Positions 6,609-13,720 of a stretch of 64,000 nucleotides of DNA are shown one piece after another. Each line of letters starts with the position of its first letter. The stretch's first letter is position 1. Both the position numbers and the translations under genes were made by a program. This DNA comes from Hydrogenovibrio sp049975065 (GTDB lineage: Bacteria; Pseudomonadota; Gammaproteobacteria; Thiomicrospirales; Thiomicrospiraceae), in assembly GCA_049975065.1 (NCBI GenBank), contig JBNGDN010000003.1, one strand, 5' to 3'. The notes beneath the pieces are model-generated. The model was not told the origin of the DNA, did no database searches, and worked only from the letters and a program-made list of their open reading frames with translations.

Positions 6609-9207
6609 CTTTCGATAAGGATTTATGCGCCGCTATCCGTTGCAAAGCGGCTTGCATTTTGCCCCGCCGTGCCGCATCAAAGCTTCGCCAGCGGGTAAAG
6701 GCCGACACCAAACGCGCAGCCACCTGAGGGTTAATGGGATCCAGCTTGAGCACTTGTTGCGCTAGAAGCTGATAACCGCGACCCTCGGCCTCGTGAAACG
6801 CTTTCATATTCAAACGCCCGAACACCCCCAGCACACTGCGCACCCGGTTGGGATTGCGGTAACTGAAATCGGGGTGCTGCAATAAAGACTGAATCACGTC
6901 AAGCGCATGGTCGGATTCGGAGCTTGCCTGCAGTGAGAACCACTTATCCATGACCAGTGAGTCCTTGTGCCAGCGGTGATAAAAATCCTCCAGACACAAG
7001 GTTCTTTGTGGCACATCCAAGTGGTTTAAGGCGTTCAAGGCCGCCAGCACATCGGTCATGTTTTGCTGTTGTTCATATTGCGTTTGTGCCATGGCCGCGC
7101 CGTCGTCGGTGTAGGCACAATACGCCAAGCATTGATTTTTCAGCAAACGCGCGGCGATGTCTTCTTTTTGATAGCGATACGCTTGCGGTTGCTGCAGCTG
7201 GCGGTACTGCCACTTCAAGGCGCTTTCAAACCGTTGCGCAAGCTGCTGTTTTTGATACGCCAGCGCCGCCAGTACCGCATCAACATCAACCGAGTCGTAT
7301 TGCGCAAAGACATAAGGAATATCCGGCTGCCCCACGGCCAGAGCCTTGAGCGCTGGGTCGAGGGTTTTATCCTCCAACACGGCTTGAAACGCTTGATGAT
7401 AATGTTCCGAAAACGCCCAGGCCTGGTCATTTTGATAGCGTTCGATATTGCGCTTGAGGTTGTTCATTGCCAGCGTCTGCAGGGATTCCCAACGCACAAA
7501 GCTGTCCGTATCGTGTGAGGCGAGTGCCATCAACTCGTCATCACTTGCGGCGTAATCCAGTGTCACCGGTGCGGAAAAATGCCGCAACAACGACAGGTGT
7601 GGCGACTCAGACAAGCCGGTAAATTCAAAGGTTTCCGACAGCTCGGTGACTTTCATCAGGGTGCCTTTTTCGGTTTCAAACACCTTGTGTTGGGTGTTTT
7701 CACCCGGCTTGACCGCCAAGGGCTGGCCATCTTGACCAATCAAACCGAACAACACCGGCATCAGCAAAGGCAAGTGCGATTGTTGCCCCTTGAGAAACTG
7801 TTCGCAGTGCAATTGCAAAACACCGGTTGCGGGGTCAAAATGTTGCGTCACTTTCAAGGTGGGCGTGCCGGGTTGTGTGTACCAGTGGTGCATTTGAGTT
7901 AAATCCACGCCATTGGCCTCCGCCATGGCATCGCGGAAATCCTCAACCGTGACCGCTTGACCGTCAAACCGCTCAAAATACAATCGCATGCCCTTCTGAA
8001 AACCGGATTCACCCAGCAAGGTATGGTACAAACGCACCACCTCAGCACCCTTTTCATACACCGTCATGGTGTAGAAATTATTCATCTCAATATAGGATTG
8101 CGGCTGAATCGGGTGCGCCATAGGGCCGGCGTCTTCTGGAAATTGATTGTTTCGCAATCGCTTGACGTCCTCAATGCGTTTCACCGCTGGCGACAGTTGA
8201 TCGGCGGTGAATTCCTGATCGCGAAACACCGTCAGCCCTTCTTTTAACGTCAGCTGAAACCAATCCCGACAGGTAACACGGTTGCCGGTCCAGTTATGAA
8301 AATATTCATGGGCAATCACCGATTCTATGCCTTCATAGTCGGCATCGGTGGCGGTTTCAGGCCTGGCCAAAACGTACTTGGCATTAAACACATTCAGCCC
8401 TTTGTTTTCCATGGCACCCATATTGAAATCGTCCACCGCCACGATCATGTAAATATCCAAATCGTACACCAGCCCGAAGCGTTCCTCATCCCACTTCATC
8501 GCCTGCTTCAAGGATTGCATGGCATGGTCGCATTTATCCAGGTTTTTCGGTTCCACGTAAATCCGCAAATCGATTTGGCGACCGTCACGGCTGATAAAGG
8601 TATCTTCGACCTCCGCCAGGTGCCCCGCCACCAAAGCAAACAGATAACAGGGTTTGCGGTAGGGGTCTTTCCAAATGGCATAATGACGATTATCCGGCAA
8701 ATCCCCCACTTCCAACAGGTTTCCGTTTGACAGCAGCACGCTGTTTTCCGCTTTGTCGGCAATGATTTTCGTGGTGAAGTAGCTCAACACATCGGGGCGA
8801 TCCAAGTAATAGGTCATGCGGCGAAAGCCTTCCGCTTCACACTGAGTGCAATAGTTGCCACTGGTGCGATAAAGCCCTTCTAAGCGGGTATTGTTTTCCG
8901 GGTCAATTTCAGTGACTATCGTCAGCTCAAACGCATCGGGCAGATCGGTCAGCATAAGCTTTGACGCCGTCTGCTGATACTGGCTGGGCAGCATCGCCAC
9001 TCCATCCAACTCAACCAATAATAAATTCAGCTCTTCCCCATCCAGTATCAGCGGTTCATCCTGATCATTGAGTCGTCTGAACACCATGTGATTGGTCACC
9101 CGCGTGCTGCGGGCATGGAGTTCAAAGGTCAAGTAAACACTCTGAATATCAAATGCAGGCGGCTGATAATCGGCTAAATAGTGGACGGTCGGTTGGCGTT
9201 GCGTCAT
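6574..9207 (-). CDS. pepN: Aminopeptidase N, M1 family zinc metallopeptidase
   Basis: An 877-residue cytosolic aminopeptidase that removes N-terminal residues from peptides. It has the substrate-binding GAMEN motif (about 262-266) and the zinc site HEYFHNWTGNRVTC (HExxH at about 299-303, with the downstream Glu in LKEGLTVFRDQEF), at the spacing and length usual for the gammaproteobacterial M1 enzyme. The start is ATG 9207 at MTQRQPTVHYLADYQPPAF, the typical N-terminus. Two palindrome copies lie inside (7417 and 8358); the first encodes NDQAW. Its 3' end overlaps the LpoA-like gene. Confidence 0.97.
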   Translation of the reverse strand: MTQRQPTVHYLADYQPPAFDIQSVYLTFELHARSTRVTNHMVFRRLNDQDEPLILDGEELNLLLVELDGVAMLPSQYQQTASKLMLTDLPDAFELTIVTEIDPENNTRLEGLYRTSGNYCTQCEAEGFRRMTYYLDRPDVLSYFTTKIIADKAENSVLLSNGNLLEVGDLPDNRHYAIWKDPYRKPCYLFALVAGHLAEVEDTFISRDGRQIDLRIYVEPKNLDKCDHAMQSLKQAMKWDEERFGLVYDLDIYMIVAVDDFNMGAMENKGLNVFNAKYVLARPETATDADYEGIESVIAHEYFHNWTGNRVTCRDWFQLTLKEGLTVFRDQEFTADQLSPAVKRIEDVKRLRNNQFPEDAGPMAHPIQPQSYIEMNNFYTMTVYEKGAEVVRLYHTLLGESGFQKGMRLYFERFDGQAVTVEDFRDAMAEANGVDLTQMHHWYTQPGTPTLKVTQHFDPATGVLQLHCEQFLKGQQSHLPLLMPVLFGLIGQDGQPLAVKPGENTQHKVFETEKGTLMKVTELSETFEFTGLSESPHLSLLRHFSAPVTLDYAASDDELMALASHDTDSFVRWESLQTLAMNNLKRNIERYQNDQAWAFSEHYHQAFQAVLEDKTLDPALKALAVGQPDIPYVFAQYDSVDVDAVLAALAYQKQQLAQRFESALKWQYRQLQQPQAYRYQKEDIAARLLKNQCLAYCAYTDDGAAMAQTQYEQQQNMTDVLAALNALNHLDVPQRTLCLEDFYHRWHKDSLVMDKWFSLQASSESDHALDVIQSLLQHPDFSYRNPNRVRSVLGVFGRLNMKAFHEAEGRGYQLLAQQVLKLDPINPQVAARLVSAFTRWRSFDAARRGKMQAALQRIAAHKSLSKDVYEIVAKSLE
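7417..7433 (+). repeat. Iterated palindrome, copy 4 (in pepN)
   Basis: CCAGGCCTGGTCATTTT; the same 17 bases occur in copies 16 and 21. It encodes NDQAW on the minus strand. Confidence 0.95.
8358..8372 (+). repeat. Iterated palindrome, copy 5 (in pepN)
   Basis: CAGGCCTGGCCAAAA, nine of ten core bases, preceded by T. It encodes LARPE on the minus strand. Confidence 0.85.
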
Positions 9208-9281
9208 GTAGCAGTAGTCTCTTGGTGGTTTCTTGGTTAACCCGAGGATTCGGGGACAGTCGGTTCGATTCCGTTGTGTCT

Positions 9282-9320
9282 AAAAAAAAAGCCCTTCTGC
9301 CACAGACAGAAGAGCTTTTT
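9282..9320 (-). terminator. Terminator downstream of pal
   Basis: On the minus strand a hairpin AAAAGCTCTTCTG/CAGAAGGGCTTTT with G-T pairs is followed by a run of nine T residues. The matching A/T runs on both sides make it potentially bidirectional. It separates pal from pepN. Confidence 0.8.
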
Positions 9321-9338
9321 CAGGTCAAGCGGTCGCGA

Positions 9339-9890
9339 TTAATATGAGAATTCAGCGCGACGGTTTTTTGCCCAAGCGGCTTCGTTGTGTGCGGTATCAA
9401 TCGGATCTTCTTCACCGTAGCTGATCACATTGATGCGATTCGGGTTAACCCCTTCTGCAATCAAGGCATTTTTAACAGCGTTGGCACGACGTTCACCCAA
9501 AGCCAAGTTGTATTCACGCGAGCCTCTCTCGTCACAGTAACCTTTGATGGTGACATTGGCGGAAGGCGTCAAAGACATGTATTCGGCATTGGCGCGAATA
9601 ATGTCGTAAAACTCTTGTTTCACGTCCGAACGGTCAAAATCGAAATGCACCATCTGCCCTGCAATCGCGGCTTCCAGTTCCGAAGCGGTCTGACCGTCGG
9701 CATTGGTGAGTTCAACCACTTCAACCAGTTTTTTCTCTTCAATGATAACCGTTTCTGGCTGTAAGCCTGAATCCGCTTTTTTAGCCGAAGCGTCTTTCTG
9801 CTCGGTGGTCGGTGTCGAGCTACAACCCACCAGCGTTAACCCTAAAAACCCAACCATAAATAATTGCTTAAGACTGTATGCTGTCTTCAT
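9339..9890 (-). CDS. pal: Peptidoglycan-associated lipoprotein Pal
   Basis: A 183-residue outer-membrane lipoprotein: signal peptide with lipobox LVGC (Cys23), a Ser/Lys-rich linker, and an OmpA-C domain from about residue 80 (VHFDFDRSDVKQEF, GYCDERGSREYNLALGERRANAVKNAL, YGEEDP). The Asp and Arg of the NLALGERRA segment bind diaminopimelate in peptidoglycan. In the family Pal links outer membrane and wall with the Tol system during division. tolB and ybgF/cpoB, its usual neighbours, are not next to it here. It is a single-gene unit with its own terminator. Confidence 0.93.
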   Translation of the reverse strand: MKTAYSLKQLFMVGFLGLTLVGCSSTPTTEQKDASAKKADSGLQPETVIIEEKKLVEVVELTNADGQTASELEAAIAGQMVHFDFDRSDVKQEFYDIIRANAEYMSLTPSANVTIKGYCDERGSREYNLALGERRANAVKNALIAEGVNPNRINVISYGEEDPIDTAHNEAAWAKNRRAEFSY

Positions 9891-10119
9891 TTAAATCTCC
9901 CTGACGTTAATGTAATGCCAAAATGCTTCATAAATCCGTACCGATGATTCCCGCTCCCGCTTTGCCGCTAAACAACGCAACTCAACAGCCGCACTTCGGA
10001 CACCGATTTATGAAACACTCAAACCCATTGTAAATTTTACCAATTTCAGAATATGTCTTAATTCTATGAAAATTTGAATGCCAATTCCAGCTTTATGCAC
10101 CTATTTGCAAAGTTTATTT

Positions 10120-10848
10120 TCAGTTGCCTTGATCACTGGACTGTGCAATCTGTTGCAAGGCGTCAAAATCCTGAATCAGCACTTCTTTTTTCTTCCAGGA
10201 CATCAGTTGCAGTTTTTGGAACTTGCCGAATATACGCGATACGGTTTCGGGCGTTAAATTCAGATAACAGGCCACGTCACGGTGCAAAATATTGAGTCGG
10301 AACTGAGTATACTCATACCCTCTGGCACGCAAACGCCCTGACATCATCAACACAAAATCCGCCAAGCGCTGCTCCGCCGTTTTTTGCGCTAGAATTGTGG
10401 AATGCAGGCGACCGGTGACGATTTCCTGACTCATTAAACTGAAAATCTGCGCATTTAAGTTGGGCACTTCCATCGCCAGACGGGTCAGTTGAGGATAGGG
10501 CAAGGCACAAACGCTGGTCGTGTCCAAGGCCACCGCACAGAACTCGTGACGTTGGCAGGCCATCGCCTCCATGCCAACAATATCCCCCGGCACGTAAAAA
10601 CCATGAATCACCTCTTGCGATAAATCGTTTACCGAAAACACTTTGACCATGCCGGCACGGATCGCAAACAAAGCGGTAAAAGGCTCGCCTGACTGATACA
10701 AAAACTCTCCTTTTAATAAAGAGGGTTTTCGATCCACCAGCTGATCCAATCGTTCAATTTCGGTTTGATACAAACCGCTGGTAAAACAAATGCTCTGCAT
10801 TGCGCATTTGCCACAACTGGCATGGAAGCCTGAATGTTTTTGAATCAT
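10120..10848 (-). CDS. fnr: FNR-type oxygen-sensing transcription regulator
   Basis: A 242-residue Crp/Fnr family regulator. The N-terminal SCGKCAMQSIC supplies Cys12, Cys15 and Cys21, and TTSVC supplies Cys114, matching the four ligands of the oxygen-labile [4Fe-4S] cluster of FNR. A cyclic-nucleotide-like barrel (about 30-140), dimerisation helix and winged helix-turn-helix follow. The recognition helix NLTPETVSRIFGKFQ has the E-x-x-S-R signature that reads TTGAT-N4-ATCAA. The protein should act as a dimer when oxygen is low. I found no convincing FNR box in its own promoter region or before nuoA. Direct targets are therefore not visible in this window. Confidence 0.93.
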   Translation of the reverse strand: MIQKHSGFHASCGKCAMQSICFTSGLYQTEIERLDQLVDRKPSLLKGEFLYQSGEPFTALFAIRAGMVKVFSVNDLSQEVIHGFYVPGDIVGMEAMACQRHEFCAVALDTTSVCALPYPQLTRLAMEVPNLNAQIFSLMSQEIVTGRLHSTILAQKTAEQRLADFVLMMSGRLRARGYEYTQFRLNILHRDVACYLNLTPETVSRIFGKFQKLQLMSWKKKEVLIQDFDALQQIAQSSDQGN

Positions 10849-11135
10849 ACAACTGCTTTTTAAAAATCCATTTTTTGCGATTCTACCAAATTTAACCGAG
10901 CGGTTTCACGAATGTGTCACAAAACACGCCGTCGGCTCCAAAGAAATCGGTTGAAAATACCACTTTCCAAACGCGCTGCGGCTCCAGCCAATTTTTAATC
11001 GAACAATCCAAAATCAGCCCCAAATAGGAAACAAAAATAACCGCGCTCAATCACGATGCTTACTTTTTAATCAATTTATTAAAAGTGTCATATTTATAAC
11101 GGATTTCAGGAAAAGCAAAAGTTCTTTGCACAAAG

Positions 11136-11158
11136 TTATCCACAGATTCTGTGGATTA
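11136..11158. promoter_or_regulatory. Inverted pair of DnaA boxes
   Basis: TTATCCACA at 11136-11144 matches the E. coli DnaA-box consensus exactly. The inverted copy TGTGGATTA at 11150-11158 has one mismatch; five bases separate them. The pair sits in an AT-rich intergenic region. It may serve DnaA as a regulator, a titration site or part of an origin; no dnaA, dnaN or gidA gene is adjacent. Confidence 0.5.
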
Positions 11159-11425
11159 TAAACACCCGCACCCAGTCGCTTAAAAAAGCGCTATTTTAAT
11201 ATTTAATCCATTAATTTCAATAACTTATATATGATTTAGAGAATGCAAATGAAGTAAAAAAACTAATATTGACTATCGCCGTGTCAAGCTTTTTTTAAAA
11301 TTATTCACTTATATTCACCCGCCCCGCCACCCACAAGGATGTCAAGCCATTTTGAACGGGTTTATGCTAAAATTCCGCAGAATTCAGCCTAACGCCTGGT
11401 ACCCACGCCGTTAGCAGACAGGATG

Positions 11426-11443
11426 GCAGGCCTGGCAAATTTT
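11426..11443 (+). repeat. Iterated palindrome, copy 6 (intergenic)
   Basis: GCAGGCCTGGCAAATTTT, about 110 bases upstream of the ketohexokinase-Rieske gene. Confidence 0.9.
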
Positions 11444-11550
11444 AGCAGTCAACAGGTTGCATTTTACGACAAACAAAATCAGCAAATGTTTGTACAGCAA
11501 AGCCGCGAAGGCGAACGTCGGTTTAACCCGATTTCATACAAGGAAGATTT

Positions 11551-12756
11551 ATGGCGAACATTCTGGGCATTGGCAATGTGGTGCTCGACACCCTTCTAAC
11601 AACCTCACACTACCCACAAGAAGACGAAGAACTTCGCGCCCTCACTCGGCACTACCAAGTGGGTGGCAATGCGTGTAACTCGCTGTACGTTTTGTCTCAG
11701 CTCGGTCATCGTTGCAGCCTTGCCGCCAGCATTGGGGGCGACCAGGCCGCCAAACAATTGATAAAGGGGCTAGAGGAGCGGCACATTCAAACCGATCACC
11801 TACAACGTTTTATTCAGGGACAATCGCCGACTTCGTATGTGTTTGTCAACCAGGCCAACGGCAGCCGAACCATCACCCACTACCGGAATCTGCCAGAGTT
11901 GAGCTTTGATTTTTTTGCCAAAATTGAAATCGAACACTATGACTGGCTTCATTTTGAAGGCCGCAATGTCGAAAACCTAAAGGGCATGCTCAACATAGCC
12001 AAAACCTTTTTGACGCATCAACCCATATCGCTGGAGGTTGAGAAACCACGCGATGGCTTGGAAGATTTATTGCCACAAGCCAATGTGATTTTTTTCTCGC
12101 ACCATTATGCACGAGCCAAAGGGTACCAAAACGGCCAAGATCTGCTGGAAGCCATGAAACGCTTGGCACCGCACAGTCAGTTAGTCTGCACTTGGGGCAG
12201 CGAAGGCGCTTGGTTTTGCGCCCCAAACCAAGCTGTAGATCACTTACCCAGTCACACCCTACCGCAGGCCGTAGACACACTTGGCGCGGGTGACACCTTT
12301 AACGCGGCGGTGATTGACGCTTTCATCCGTGGGTTGGATTTGCAGCAAGCCGTGGCAGAAGGTCATCGCTTGGCCGCTCGAAAATGCCGACAAGCTGGGC
12401 TGGATGACTTGTTAAGTGCACTTCAAGAGCGTCAGCCATTGGCAAACATTAAACAGGTCACGAATGCAAAAACACTGGTGGTGCCCTGTGATGAATGGCC
12501 GCATTCCGTGGTGCTGATTAAGCATGACGACACGATCAAAGCCTATCAGAACAATTGTCCACACCAGGACGTGCCGTTAAATGAAGTCTATAAAATTGAT
12601 GTCAATCCCTTTGATAAAACACTGAAGTGCTCCGTTCACGATGCTTTTTTTAACATTGAAGACGGTGTCTGCGTGGCAGGGCCGTGTCTGAATGAGGAGC
12701 TAACGCCCGTTGACATTGACGTGGATGAAGAGGGAAATTTATATTTAGCGAAATAA
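11551..12756 (+). CDS. Ketohexokinase-like PfkB kinase fused to a Rieske [2Fe-2S] domain
   Basis: A 401-residue protein with two domains in one uninterrupted frame. Residues 1-295 are a ribokinase/PfkB fold closest in character to ketohexokinase: GNVVLDTLL at the start, VGGNACNSLYVLSQLG, the HFEGRN and SLEVEKPRDGLEDLL segments, and VDTLGAGDTFNAA with catalytic Asp248. Residues 305-401 are a Rieske-type ferredoxin domain: Cys336-Pro-His338 and Cys360-Ser-Val-His363 are the cluster ligands, followed by the usual DGVCVAGPC. Ketohexokinase phosphorylates fructose at C1; what an electron-transfer domain does on it is unknown. AAGGAAG precedes ATG 11551. Transcribed alone, convergent with rlmB. Confidence 0.85.
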   Translation: MANILGIGNVVLDTLLTTSHYPQEDEELRALTRHYQVGGNACNSLYVLSQLGHRCSLAASIGGDQAAKQLIKGLEERHIQTDHLQRFIQGQSPTSYVFVNQANGSRTITHYRNLPELSFDFFAKIEIEHYDWLHFEGRNVENLKGMLNIAKTFLTHQPISLEVEKPRDGLEDLLPQANVIFFSHHYARAKGYQNGQDLLEAMKRLAPHSQLVCTWGSEGAWFCAPNQAVDHLPSHTLPQAVDTLGAGDTFNAAVIDAFIRGLDLQQAVAEGHRLAARKCRQAGLDDLLSALQERQPLANIKQVTNAKTLVVPCDEWPHSVVLIKHDDTIKAYQNNCPHQDVPLNEVYKIDVNPFDKTLKCSVHDAFFNIEDGVCVAGPCLNEELTPVDIDVDEEGNLYLAK

Positions 12757-12873
12757 TCTTGGCGAGGGAATCAAGAATCAGCCGTTGCCAGCCGCCGAGC
12801 GGTGAGTCAAGGAAGCACAAAGAACAGCACATTCGCCCAATGGACTTCTTAGTTAGGACACAATCGAACTCAT

Positions 12874-12889
12874 CACCAGGCCTGGTGAA
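12874..12889 (+). repeat. Iterated palindrome, copy 7 (intergenic)
   Basis: CACCAGGCCTGGTGAA between the convergent kinase-Rieske and rlmB genes; a 14-base perfect palindrome. Confidence 0.95.
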
Positions 12890-12988
12890 GGGTTTACATC
12901 GAACATTTGCGATAAAAAGTCAACAAACAGACCCCAAAATCATCTTCTATAAACGACTCTTCTGGATTTTTGATCGAAACAAGTGCCT

Positions 12989-13720
12989 TTATTGTGAACG
13001 CTGACGCAACACCTCGTACAGGCAGACAGCGGCCGCCACCGAAACATTCAAGCTTTCGACGCTGCCCTGCATCGGAATGGCCGCCAGGTGGTCGCAGCTT
13101 TCGCGCGTCAGCTTGCGCAAACCCGTACTTTCTGCTCCCATAACCAATCCGACCGCGCCGCTAAAGTCCATATCGTAAATAGTGCTGTCCGTTTCGCCAG
13201 CCAAGCCCGTGACCCATAACCCAGCCTGTTGTAACGTTTTCAGTGTGCGCGATAAATTCGAAACCACCACCACTTTCACCGTTTCAGCCGCGCCACACGC
13301 CACCTTGCGAACCGTTGCATTCACCCCAACGGAATTGTGTTTTGGCAAAACAACGGCCGTCACACCAACGGCATCCGCCGTCCGCAAGATGGCACCGAGG
13401 TTATGGGGGTCTTGGACTTCATCCAGAAACAAAAACAACGGTTTGGCGGTCGCATCCATCATTGAAATCAAATCCGACTCCTGCAGCTCCGCCTGCTTCG
13501 CTATCGTGGCCACAACGCCTTGATGGACGCCCTCCAAACGATTGAAATAGGACTTCGGCTGCAGCTCAAAGCGCACACCCAAGGATTGAGCCTGATGCTT
13601 GAGGTTCTGAATGCGTTTGTTATCGACGCCTTTTTGAAACACCAAGCCATAAACAAGGTGCGGAGACTGCTTGAGAAACTTTTCAATCGCGTGTATGCCG
13701 TAAAGCGTATCCTGCTTCAA
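12989..13720 (-). CDS. rlmB: 23S rRNA (guanosine-2251-2'-O)-methyltransferase
   Basis: A 243-residue SpoU-class (SPOUT knot) methyltransferase. An N-terminal substrate-binding domain starts YGIHAIEKFL. The three SpoU motifs follow: DPHNLGAILRTADAVG, VMGAESTGLRKLTRESCD and ESLNVSVAAAVCLYEVLR. In E. coli RlmB methylates G2251 in the P loop of 23S rRNA. Its start overlaps the rnr stop by 4 bases, the rnr-rlmB order known from enterobacteria, so the two are translationally coupled. Confidence 0.95.
   Translation of the reverse strand: MKQDTLYGIHAIEKFLKQSPHLVYGLVFQKGVDNKRIQNLKHQAQSLGVRFELQPKSYFNRLEGVHQGVVATIAKQAELQESDLISMMDATAKPLFLFLDEVQDPHNLGAILRTADAVGVTAVVLPKHNSVGVNATVRKVACGAAETVKVVVVSNLSRTLKTLQQAGLWVTGLAGETDSTIYDMDFSGAVGLVMGAESTGLRKLTRESCDHLAAIPMQGSVESLNVSVAAAVCLYEVLRQRSQ

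Larger units (their letters stand above)
10849..11550. other. AT-rich intergenic region, 702 bases, with DnaA-box-like sites
   Basis: This gap between the divergent fnr and ketohexokinase genes holds no convincing coding frame. It is AT-rich, especially at 11040-11310. It contains a consensus DnaA box at 11136-11144, an inverted near-consensus box at 11150-11158, a weaker one at 11301-11309, and palindrome copy 11427-11435 just before the kinase gene. Promoters for both flanking genes must also lie here. Confidence 0.7.

Noticed and set aside
6957..8730. Long plus-strand open frames opposite pepN, and similar frames opposite nuoL, nuoG, nuoD and ftsH
   Set aside because: They mirror the codon pattern of clear minus-strand genes, lack ribosome sites and resemble no protein family.
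10849..11550. Definite replication origin
   Set aside because: Only one exact DnaA box plus two weaker ones and no origin-linked genes; kept as a finding, not as an annotated oriC.
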